A stretch of 35,838 nucleotides of DNA from Caulobacteraceae bacterium (GTDB lineage: Bacteria > Pseudomonadota > Alphaproteobacteria > Caulobacterales > Caulobacteraceae). The stretch lies in NCBI GenBank assembly GCA_004144935.1, contig SDZP01000002.1, forward strand, positions 1 to 35,838, given 5' to 3'. The translations under genes and the position numbers were made by a program. Positions 8,570-14,995 of the stretch are shown here, one piece after another (the stretch's first letter is position 1; every line of letters starts with the position of its first letter). The notes beneath the pieces are model-generated. The model was not told where the DNA came from and made no database searches. It saw only the letters and a program-made list of their open reading frames with translations.

Positions 8570-10218
8570 GCGGTCTCATGCAGCCAGCTGCGAAGGATCG
8601 AGACCGATTCCTCCGGGTGGTTGTCGACGAACTCGCTGACCCGCTTGACGCTGCTGGCCTTCACCTGGCCCTCGATGCGGGCGATGTCGATGCGCTGGTC
8701 CATCTCGCTGGGCAGGGCCAGCATCTCGCCGGTGGCCGGGTCGTACTGCACCTGCATCTGGGCGGCGTCGGCCGGCGCCGCGCCGCGGGCGCCGGCGGCG
8801 CCAGCCAGCATCGGCATCGGTCCGCCGGCCGGCTGGCCGAGGGACTTCAGCAGCGGCCGCAGGCCGAAGACCATCAGCAGCAGGACGACGATGGCGCCCA
8901 GGCCCAGTTCGATGAAACGCATGATGTCGTTCTTGTCGAAGCTGAACATGCCGGCCTTGCCGTCGCCTTCCAGGGCGTCGTCGCGGGAGAAGCGGACGTT
9001 GACCACCTTGACGGTGTCGCCGCGGCCGGCGTTGAACCCGACGGCGGCCTTCACCAGCTCGTCCAGCTTGGCCATCTCCTCGGGGGTGCGGGCGGTGTAG
9101 GGACCAGGCTTGCCGCCGGTCCCCGCCCCCGTCGCGCCATCGACGGCGACCGCGACGCTGAGCTTCTGGACCGTGCCGGGGGCCAGGACCTCGGTGCGGA
9201 GGGTCTCGGAGATCTCATAGTTGGTGGTCGACTGCGCGCCCGTCGTCTTGTTCTTGTTCAGCGGCAGGAAGTTGGGATTGCCGGCGTCGCCGGCCGGGAT
9301 GTTGGCGCCGGCCGTGACCGTGTCGCTGTTCTGGGCCGAGCCTTCCTCGCTGGCCTCCTCGCTGGTCTGCTCGGAGCGGATGACCTGGCCGTCCGGATCG
9401 TAGGTCTTCTTCTGCTCGGTGACCTGGGCCATGTCGATGTCGGCCGACACCTCGACCCGGGCCTTGCCCACCCCGACGATACCCTCGACCTGTTGACGGA
9501 TGCGTTCGGCCAGGTCGCGCTCGATCTGGGCCTTGCGGTCGTCGGCGATGGCGCCCAGGGCGCCGCCCTTGCCGAGCACCGCCAGGGTCTTGCCGTCCTT
9601 CATGTCGACAACGCCGACATTCTCGGGCTTGAGGCCGTCGACGGCGCCAGCCACCAGGTTCTGGATCGCCTGCACCTGATCCTGGCTGGGCTTGCGGCCC
9701 GACATCTCCAGAGAGACCGAGGCGGTCGGCTGGCCGGCCTCGTCCTCGAACAACTGGCGCTTGGGGATGTTGAGCAGGACGCGCACGTCGGTGACGCCGT
9801 GCAGGCCCTTGATGGTGCGCTGCAGCTCGCCCTCGAGAGCGCGCTTGTTGTTGATCTGCTGGACGAAGTCGGTCTGGCCGAGGGCCGAGCCTTGGTCGAA
9901 GATTTCGTAGCCGACCGAGCCGGAGGTCACCAGGCCCTTGCCGGCCACCAGCAGGCGGGTCGAGGCGACTTCGTCACGGTTCACATAGATAGTCGAGCCA
10001 TCGCCCTTGACCTCATACTTGATGCCGGCCTGGTCGAGCGCGGCGCTGACTTCCGAGGCTTCCTTCAGATCGAGGTTGGAATAGAGCAACTGCTTGGGCT
10101 GGCTGAGGAATCCGGTGGTCAGGGCGATGATCGCCGCCAGCAGCCCGACGCCGACGCCGGCCATGACCAGCAACCGGACGAGCCCCGCCCCCTTCAACGC
10201 GCCTAGAAACCTGTCCAC
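8566..10218 (-). CDS. fliF: Flagellar MS-ring protein FliF
   Basis: A protein of about 550 residues forming the MS ring in the inner membrane, the base on which the basal body is built. It has an N-terminal membrane segment (LLVMAGVGVGLLAAIIALTT), ring-building YscJ-like domains (DLDLKEASEVSAALDQAGI-type region, then RVLLNIPKRQLFEDE), a variable Ser/Glu-rich periplasmic stretch, a second membrane helix (FIELGLGAIVVLLLMVFGL) and a C-terminal FliG-binding tail ending ESVSILRSWLHE. The start is taken as GTG at 10218 (VDRFLGALKGAG), with GGGAAC as a possible Shine-Dalgarno; an in-frame TTG at 10248 would add 10 residues. It is the first gene of the operon fliF-fliG-flbE-fliN-flbD-flhA. Confidence 0.95.
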   Translation of the reverse strand: MDRFLGALKGAGLVRLLVMAGVGVGLLAAIIALTTGFLSQPKQLLYSNLDLKEASEVSAALDQAGIKYEVKGDGSTIYVNRDEVASTRLLVAGKGLVTSGSVGYEIFDQGSALGQTDFVQQINNKRALEGELQRTIKGLHGVTDVRVLLNIPKRQLFEDEAGQPTASVSLEMSGRKPSQDQVQAIQNLVAGAVDGLKPENVGVVDMKDGKTLAVLGKGGALGAIADDRKAQIERDLAERIRQQVEGIVGVGKARVEVSADIDMAQVTEQKKTYDPDGQVIRSEQTSEEASEEGSAQNSDTVTAGANIPAGDAGNPNFLPLNKNKTTGAQSTTNYEISETLRTEVLAPGTVQKLSVAVAVDGATGAGTGGKPGPYTARTPEEMAKLDELVKAAVGFNAGRGDTVKVVNVRFSRDDALEGDGKAGMFSFDKNDIMRFIELGLGAIVVLLLMVFGLRPLLKSLGQPAGGPMPMLAGAAGARGAAPADAAQMQVQYDPATGEMLALPSEMDQRIDIARIEGQVKASSVKRVSEFVDNHPEESVSILRSWLHETA

Positions 10219-10254
10219 CCTGGGTTCCCGTTCCCGAAACGACACCAACGCCCG

Positions 10255-10310
10255 CTTCTGCCGGGTTTGCTAGGCAGGATTTACCGGGTGCTTGGTAAAC
10301 GGGGCTTTAA
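10255..10310 (-). promoter_or_regulatory. Candidate fliF promoter: CtrA-like box and FlbD half-site
   Basis: On the minus strand TTAA, seven bases, then TTTACC (10310-10294) matches the CtrA consensus TTAA-N7-TTAAC with one mismatch. It lies about 80 bp upstream of the fliF start. The inverted repeat TTTACC-N8-GGTAAA spans 10280-10299. Nearer the gene, ACCCGGCA (10266-10259, minus strand) differs by one base from the GCCCGGCA octamer repeated four times in the fliK/flgK region, fitting an FlbD site. In Caulobacter crescentus fliF is activated by CtrA and repressed by FlbD. The motif matches are seen; the roles are inferred. Confidence 0.5.
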
Positions 10311-10472
10311 GACCCGGCGGCCCCTGGCGCGCCCTTGCGCCGCAGGCCGTGCACCCGCCCATCCCGCCATGGGAAGAAGCGGACCGCGAAACCGGCAGGA
10401 TGGCGAAGCCCGGTGAAGGATCCCCGATCGACAGGGTGGTTACGGACAGGCCGCCTTGCGCTTTCGCTGTTC

Positions 10473-10511
10473 AAAAAGGCAACGGCCGCGCCTCCCGTGG
10501 GGAGCGCGGCC
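10473..10511 (-). terminator. Rho-independent terminator after sciP
   Basis: On the minus strand a GC-rich hairpin (arms GGCCGCG...CGCGGCC, 10484-10511, with a further CTCC/GGAG pairing inside) is followed by GTTGCC and five T residues (10477-10473). It lies 36 bp past the sciP stop, so it should separate sciP from the fliF promoter. Confidence 0.8.
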
Positions 10512-10546
10512 GCGCTACGTCGCTGAGCCAAAAGGGGCGGAGCGGC

Positions 10547-10834
10547 TCAGCGATACTGTTGCAGACGGGTGGTGCGAAGGCCCGCCAGGCCGTGCCGGTC
10601 GATCGACTGCTGCCAGTTGAGGAATTCCTCGTTGGTCAGGCGATACCGGTCACAGGCGTCATCGAGGGTGAGGAGGCCGCCACGGACCGCCGCCACAACC
10701 TCTGCCTTGCGGCGGATCACCCACCGCTCGGTGTTGGCGGGCGGCAGGTCGGACAACGTCAGGGGCGCGCCGGTCGGACCGATCACGTACTTCTCGCCCT
10801 TGCTGTTGACCCGCTGCTGCTGCTGCTGAAGCAT
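10547..10834 (-). CDS. sciP: CtrA inhibitory protein SciP (DUF1153)
   Basis: A 95-residue protein matching the DUF1153/SciP family at full length. The conserved N-terminal block KYVIGPTGAPLTLSDLPP is followed by RWVIRRKAEVVAAVRGGL and the helix-turn-helix-like segment ACDRYRLTNEEFLNWQ, ending with HGLAGLRTTRLQQYR. In Caulobacter SciP binds CtrA and DNA at CtrA promoters and blocks transcription in early G1. The ATG at 10834 is preferred over two earlier in-frame ATGs (10876, 10885) because a purine-rich AGGAGAGG lies upstream and the length then fits the family. A glutamine run (five Q) follows the start. It sits between flgE and fliF, the same setting as I recall in C. crescentus. Confidence 0.93.
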   Translation of the reverse strand: MLQQQQQRVNSKGEKYVIGPTGAPLTLSDLPPANTERWVIRRKAEVVAAVRGGLLTLDDACDRYRLTNEEFLNWQQSIDRHGLAGLRTTRLQQYR

Positions 10835-10904
10835 GGTTCTACGCCTCTCCTGGACATCACTGTTGAGGGAGACCATAGCGCTCACGCGATAACACCCCGT
10901 GAAT

Positions 10905-11003
10905 CGGTCTAGTAAAGATACAAGTAACCACGGATTGCCCCCGTCTTAATGCGTTGTTTCATCTTGAGACACCAACGTTAACCGGCGTTAGCATCTTGGT
11001 TAA
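10905..11003 (-). promoter_or_regulatory. sciP upstream region with TTAAC half-sites
   Basis: Between the flgE stop and sciP the minus strand carries TTAACC, CTAACG and TTAACG within about 30 bp (11003-10977). These look like CtrA half-sites, but the spacings are 8 and 6 rather than 7, so none is a canonical full site. SciP expression depends on CtrA in Caulobacter, which makes this a plausible control region. Read-through from flgE is also possible because no terminator is visible. Confidence 0.35.
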
Positions 11004-12407
11004 TTATCTCTTGATGCTCAGCAGCTCTTCCAGCATCTGGTCCGCAGTCGTGATGATCTTTGAGGAGGCCGAATAGGCCCGCTGGGTGATGATCAGGCCG
11101 GTGAATTCGCTGGAGAGATCGACGGTGGAGGCTTCCAGCGTGGAGGGCGCGATGGCCCCTGCCCCGCCGGTGCCGGCGGCCTTCAGGCTGTAGGTGCCGC
11201 TGTCCTGGGTCACCCGGTAGGAGTTGCCGTTGCTGGAGCGCAGGCCGTCCGGGTTGGCGAAGGTGGCGATGGCGACCTGGGCGATCTGGCGGCTGATGCC
11301 GTTGTCGAAGATGGCGGTGACGAAGCCGTCCTCGTCGATCTCGATGTTGGTCAGGTTGCCGAAGGCGGTGCCGTTGGTGTTGACGCCCTGGACGATGGAC
11401 TGGCTGTCGTACTGGGTCAGGCCGCCGGCCCCTCCCGCCAGGTCGAGCCGGATTTCCTGGGTGTCGACGCCGAGGCCGGCCGCCCATTTGACCTGACCGG
11501 CTCCCGGCGCGGCGCCCGCGGAGGCGCCGAAGGTGAGGACCGGGTTGTCTGGGTCCAGCAGGGTGGTGGCGTCGGTGTCCATCCGGCCGTCGGGCGTGAA
11601 GGCGACGATGCCGGTTTTGATCTGGCCGTTGGCCAGGCCGGCGCCGCTGACGATGTCGCCGGCTGGAACGGCGCGGATTTCGGCGTACCACTGGTTGGGG
11701 GTGGCGCTCTTCAGGAAATCGACCTGCACGGTGCGCTTGCCGCCCTTGGAGTCGGAGACCGGCACCTGCAGCGAGAAGTCCGGCTTTACGCCGGTGCCCA
11801 GATCGGCGTCGTACATGGCCATCGAGTTGGTGGCGGCGTTGTAGGTCCCCAGCTGGGCGGAGGTCGCCTGGCTCGACTTCAGGTTGGCGCTGACAGCGAT
11901 GCGGGTGGTGCGCTCGGCGGCGCCGCCGACGTTGGAGACGTTGATCGAGTCCAGCCGCGACAGGTCCGAAGGGTCGGTGGTGATGACGCCCTGGTCGTCG
12001 ACCAGCCAGCCCTGCAGGTAGAGGCCCGCCTCATTCTTCAGGTAGCCCAGGTTATCGAGCTGGAACGAGCCGGCGCGGGTGAAGGAGCGGGCGTCGCTGG
12101 CCAGGAGGTCCTCGGCCTTCTCGGTGACCACGAAGAAGCCCTGGCCGCTGATCGCCAGGTCGGTCGAGTTGGAGGTCGCCTGCGGCAGGCCCTGCTGGGT
12201 CACATAGGCCCGGGTTTGGGCGCTCACCCCGCCGGCCGCGTAGGAGGCGGTGCGGTTGTTTCCCGAGACCATGGTCCCGAAGTTGGCCTGGCTACGCTTG
12301 TAGCCGACCGTGTTGACGTTGGAGATGTTGTCGGAAATCGCGGCCAGAGCCGACGAGTTCGCGACCAGACCAGACACCCCGGCGAGCATGGCGCTGTTGA
12401 TGCTCAT
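11004..12407 (-). CDS. flgE: Flagellar hook protein FlgE
   Basis: A 467-residue extracellular structural protein of the hook. The N-terminus has the rod/hook signature MLAGVSGLVANSSALAAISDN with NISNVNTVGYKR. The C-terminus has the matching helix LIITQRAYSASSKIITTADQ and ends EELLSIKR. The surface-exposed middle is variable. It is shorter than the roughly 590-residue hook protein I recall for C. crescentus, with the difference in the middle domains; both conserved ends are intact. AAGGA lies upstream of the ATG. It follows flgD with a 109-bp gap in which I see no sigma-54 promoter, so it is probably read from the fliK promoter. Confidence 0.95.
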   Translation of the reverse strand: MSINSAMLAGVSGLVANSSALAAISDNISNVNTVGYKRSQANFGTMVSGNNRTASYAAGGVSAQTRAYVTQQGLPQATSNSTDLAISGQGFFVVTEKAEDLLASDARSFTRAGSFQLDNLGYLKNEAGLYLQGWLVDDQGVITTDPSDLSRLDSINVSNVGGAAERTTRIAVSANLKSSQATSAQLGTYNAATNSMAMYDADLGTGVKPDFSLQVPVSDSKGGKRTVQVDFLKSATPNQWYAEIRAVPAGDIVSGAGLANGQIKTGIVAFTPDGRMDTDATTLLDPDNPVLTFGASAGAAPGAGQVKWAAGLGVDTQEIRLDLAGGAGGLTQYDSQSIVQGVNTNGTAFGNLTNIEIDEDGFVTAIFDNGISRQIAQVAIATFANPDGLRSSNGNSYRVTQDSGTYSLKAAGTGGAGAIAPSTLEASTVDLSSEFTGLIITQRAYSASSKIITTADQMLEELLSIKR

Positions 12408-12516
12408 TGGTTTCTTATCCTTGCCTAAGCGAAATGGGTTTCATCAGGCGCTTGCTGCGTTTGCGGAGATGTCCGCGTCGGAACCGTTCTGGCCCCGCTT
12501 GTTCTGAAGGCAGTCG

Positions 12517-13176
12517 TCAGATCGTGTTGCTGACGGCCGTGACGGCGCTGATCGGCACGCGGGTCTTGCCGATGGTGACGATGTTGGTCCCGTCGACCGC
12601 CTGCACGCCCGTGGCGACGCCGGTCAGGGTCTGGATGGCGCTGATCTTGGCGCCGGCCGAGTCGGTGGCGGTGATCCGCAGGCCGTATTCGCCGTCGGGG
12701 AGCTGGGTCCCGAGGTTGCTCTTGCCGTCCCAGGCAAAGGTCTGGTTGCCCGAGCCGACGCCGGTCAGGGCCTTGCTGGCGACCGTCTTGCCGGTGCTGT
12801 CGATGACTTCCATGGTCACCTCGGTGGCGGCGCGCGGCAGGTTGTAGGCCCAGGTCGCCTTGCCGTCCGCCAGGCTGGCGGCGGCGGTGGTGGCGGTCAC
12901 CGTCTTGCCGATCAGGTTGACCGAGTCGGCCAGGCCGCCGTCGCTCATGCCGACAAGGGCCGCCAGCAGGTCGTTGGTCAGCAGCTGCTGCTCGACGCCG
13001 GTCATCTGGACGATCTGTTGTGTGAACTGGCTGCTGTCCATCGGCGACAGCGGGTCCTGGTTCTTCAGCTGGGTGGTCAGCAGGCTGAGGAAGGTCTCGG
13101 TGCTGTCGGCCAGCCGCGTGCGGCTGTCGGTGATCTTGTCGAGGACATTCGTGCCGGAGGAGACGGAATCGACCAT
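12517..13176 (-). CDS. flgD: Flagellar hook cap/assembly protein FlgD
   Basis: A 219-residue secreted scaffold that caps the growing hook. The N-terminal signature TFLSLLTTQLKNQDPLSPMDSS, spanning residues 28-49, and FTQQIVQMTGVEQQL are unmistakable. The C-terminal half has FlgD Ig-like/Tudor-like folds (QTFAWDGKSNLGTQLPDGEY). The start ATG has AGGACG upstream and lies 9 bp after the fliK stop. It belongs with fliK and flgE in a hook operon. Confidence 0.95.
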   Translation of the reverse strand: MVDSVSSGTNVLDKITDSRTRLADSTETFLSLLTTQLKNQDPLSPMDSSQFTQQIVQMTGVEQQLLTNDLLAALVGMSDGGLADSVNLIGKTVTATTAAASLADGKATWAYNLPRAATEVTMEVIDSTGKTVASKALTGVGSGNQTFAWDGKSNLGTQLPDGEYGLRITATDSAGAKISAIQTLTGVATGVQAVDGTNIVTIGKTRVPISAVTAVSNTI

Positions 13177-13185
13177 GGGGGCGTC

Positions 13186-14619
13186 CTAAATCAACAGGTC
13201 CAGGCCGCGACGGGCCTGGTAGCGGATGGGGGCGGCGGCAAGCTCTTCGTCGAGGGCGCCGAGCGCCCGGGCGAAGGCCTTGCCGGCCATGTCGGATTGC
13301 GAGGCCTGGCCGTCAGAAGCCTGCTGGCGGCGCTCGCCGGTGAAATCGAAGCTGAGGGCGTTGTCGGCCAGGCTGAAGCCGGCCTGTTCCAGGGCCGTGC
13401 GCAGTTCCTGGACCCGGCCGCGCAGCTCGCTGAGGCCAGCGGCGCTGTCGAAGCCGAGTTGGGCGGTCAGCTTGCCGTCCGAGGCGATCTCGACACTGAC
13501 GTCGACCTTGCCGAGGCCGTAGGGGTCGAGCTGCATGTCGAATTTGGTCGACCGCCCCTCGAGCTTGTCGAGGATGCCGGCGGCCAGCTTGGCGACCGTC
13601 TCCGGCGCGCCCCGCACCTGGGTCGCGAGGGTCGCGGCCCCGGCGGCGACGGTTTCCAGCCGGGCCGCCAGGGTCTGGACGGCGGTCTCGCCGGTGCGGG
13701 CGGGGGTGGCGGCGGTCTCGGCCTCCCGGGCGGCGATCTCGACCGGCGCGCGCTCCTCCCCGGCGGCTTCGACGAGGTCGGCCTCGGCGGTGTCGACCGG
13801 CGTGGCCTGGGTCCGGGCGTTGATGTCTTCGACTTTCGCGACCTTGCCGTCAGCCGTCTTGCGCGGGGCCAAGGCCTTCGGGTCGACGGGCGGGGCCACG
13901 ACGACCGGGGCGGCGACGGTTTCAGGCGTGGTCCGGGCAGCGGCCTCGGCGGCGGCCTGGCCGCTGGCCTCGGCCTGGATCTGGGCGACGACGGCGGCTT
14001 GCACAGCCTGTTCGGCGGACGGCGGGGCGATGGTGGCCTGGGCGGCCGAAGCGGGAGTCGCCGTAGACCGGGCGGCCAGCAGGCTCTGCAGCGACTGGGC
14101 GGCCGTCTGGCCCTGGACCGGCTTGAAGCGGTCCAGGATGGCCGGATCGACGGCTTCCGGCGGCTGGCGGCGCAGGAGGGCGTCGAGCGCGGAAGGCTCC
14201 GCGCCATCCGACTGAGCGGGCGCGGTCGCCGCAGGCTCGGCCTGCTCCGCCCCCGGTGTGACGCTCAGGTCCTTCATCGTTTCGCCGGCGAAGGGGCTCT
14301 TGCCGTCCGGGACGGCGCAGGTCACCGGAGCCTCCGCCTCGGAAGCCGGGGCCTGGCCCAGCGCCTGGGTCAGCCAGGCCGAGGAGCCGGCTTGGGCCAG
14401 CAGGGCGGCGAGGTCGCCGCGCTCGGCGGGAGTGTCGGTCGCCGCTTGCGGGGCGGTCTCGCCGGGGGTCTTGGCCTTGCCGCCTGCGTCCTGCAGCGAC
14501 TGGGTCAGCATGCCCAGCAGCGCCTCGAAGCCGCCCAGCGCCGCGCCCGTGGCGTCGCCCATCGCCAGCCGGCCGCCCGGCTGGGCGAAGGAGGCCAGGA
14601 TGGAGGCGGGCTCGGTCAT
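13186..14619 (-). CDS. fliK: Flagellar hook-length control protein FliK
   Basis: A 477-residue Ala/Pro/Thr-rich protein. The long low-complexity N-terminal two thirds act as the molecular ruler in this family. The C-terminal Flg_hook domain (about residues 370-460) is recognisable by QLDPYGLGKVDVSVEIASDG, LRGRVQELRTALEQAGF and LSFDF; it switches export specificity through FlhB. The start is taken at ATG 14619 (MTEPASILASF); an open frame extends to 14709 but would overlap the sigma-54 promoter. No strong Shine-Dalgarno is visible. It heads the operon fliK-flgD-flgE. Confidence 0.85.
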   Translation of the reverse strand: MTEPASILASFAQPGGRLAMGDATGAALGGFEALLGMLTQSLQDAGGKAKTPGETAPQAATDTPAERGDLAALLAQAGSSAWLTQALGQAPASEAEAPVTCAVPDGKSPFAGETMKDLSVTPGAEQAEPAATAPAQSDGAEPSALDALLRRQPPEAVDPAILDRFKPVQGQTAAQSLQSLLAARSTATPASAAQATIAPPSAEQAVQAAVVAQIQAEASGQAAAEAAARTTPETVAAPVVVAPPVDPKALAPRKTADGKVAKVEDINARTQATPVDTAEADLVEAAGEERAPVEIAAREAETAATPARTGETAVQTLAARLETVAAGAATLATQVRGAPETVAKLAAGILDKLEGRSTKFDMQLDPYGLGKVDVSVEIASDGKLTAQLGFDSAAGLSELRGRVQELRTALEQAGFSLADNALSFDFTGERRQQASDGQASQSDMAGKAFARALGALDEELAAAPIRYQARRGLDLLI

Positions 14620-14689
14620 GGGGGCGGTGGGCGTCCGTGGGCTGGAGGAGATCGGCGGCGCCTGCTGCGCCTTTATTCGGACCTCCCCA

Positions 14690-14705
14690 AGCAACCCCCG
14701 GGCCA
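14690..14705 (-). promoter_or_regulatory. Sigma-54 promoter of fliK-flgD-flgE
   Basis: On the minus strand TGGCCCGGGGGTTGCT carries the invariant GG and GC dinucleotides exactly ten bases apart, matching TGGCNC-N5-TTGC. The expected transcription start is about 14679, leaving a leader of about 60 nt before fliK. Confidence 0.8.
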
Positions 14706-14711
14706 ACACCT

Positions 14712-14724
14712 CAAGCTATTGTTT
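14712..14724 (-). promoter_or_regulatory. IHF-like site upstream of the fliK promoter
   Basis: On the minus strand AAACAATAGCTTG matches the IHF consensus WATCAANNNNTTR with one mismatch and lies in an AT-rich patch between the sigma-54 promoter and the nearest octamer pair. It shares the exact 10-mer CAATAGCTTG with the site at 14894-14906. Confidence 0.55.
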
Positions 14725-14756
14725 CTATTCAACTATACAAGGCACGGGCGGTCGCC

Positions 14757-14789
14757 GCCCGGCAGGACCCATGGCGAATCTTGCCGGGC
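14757..14789. promoter_or_regulatory. Octamer inverted repeat, candidate FlbD enhancer (pair 1)
   Basis: GCCCGGCA (14757-14764) and its exact complement TGCCGGGC (14782-14789) form an inverted repeat with 17 bases between. It lies about 85-95 bp upstream of both predicted sigma-54 transcription starts, the usual enhancer distance. The sequence resembles Caulobacter ftr elements bound by FlbD, as far as I recall their consensus. Confidence 0.65.
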
Positions 14790-14831
14790 TGGCCCGGTCG
14801 AAAAGGACTGGCGGCGCCGCCCTGGTCCGGT

Positions 14832-14847
14832 TGGCGCCGTCCTTGCG
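14832..14847 (+). promoter_or_regulatory. Sigma-54 promoter of flgK-flgL
   Basis: TGGCGCCGTCCTTGCG matches the sigma-54 consensus, with GG and GC ten bases apart. The predicted start is near 14858, giving an unusually long leader of about 138 nt before flgK, and this leader contains an IHF-like site and a second octamer pair. Confidence 0.8.
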
Positions 14848-14893
14848 CAGGTCTGCTCGAACATTCCCGGCGCTTCAGAAGGAAGCCCAGTAA

Positions 14894-14906
14894 AATCAAT
14901 AGCTTG
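14894..14906 (+). promoter_or_regulatory. IHF consensus site in the flgK leader
   Basis: AATCAATAGCTTG is a perfect match to WATCAANNNNTTR. It lies between the sigma-54 start point and the downstream octamer pair, where a DNA bend could bring a downstream-bound activator back to the promoter. Confidence 0.6.
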
Positions 14907-14937
14907 GTTTGGACCCTATACGCGCGGGCATGGCCCC

Positions 14938-14978
14938 GCCCGGCAGAAACAGCCGGATAGCGTCAGGTCTTGCCGGGC
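14938..14978. promoter_or_regulatory. Octamer inverted repeat, candidate FlbD enhancer (pair 2)
   Basis: GCCCGGCA (14938-14945) and TGCCGGGC (14971-14978) repeat the octamer of pair 1 exactly, with 25 bases between. The pair sits downstream of the flgK promoter and ends 17 bp before the flgK ATG, so it would lie in the transcribed leader. Confidence 0.6.
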
Positions 14979-14995
14979 AGGAGTTGCGAAGGGCC

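Noticed and set aside
11004..12407. FlgE truncated because it is shorter than the C. crescentus hook protein
   Set aside because: Both conserved ends are intact and 467 residues is within the normal range for FlgE.
12408..12516. Separate sigma-54 promoter for flgE
   Set aside because: No GG-N10-GC motif of the right form is seen in the flgD-flgE gap.
14620..14709. N-terminal extension of FliK back to 14709
   Set aside because: It would overlap the sigma-54 promoter and its expected start point, and the residues are not FliK-like.
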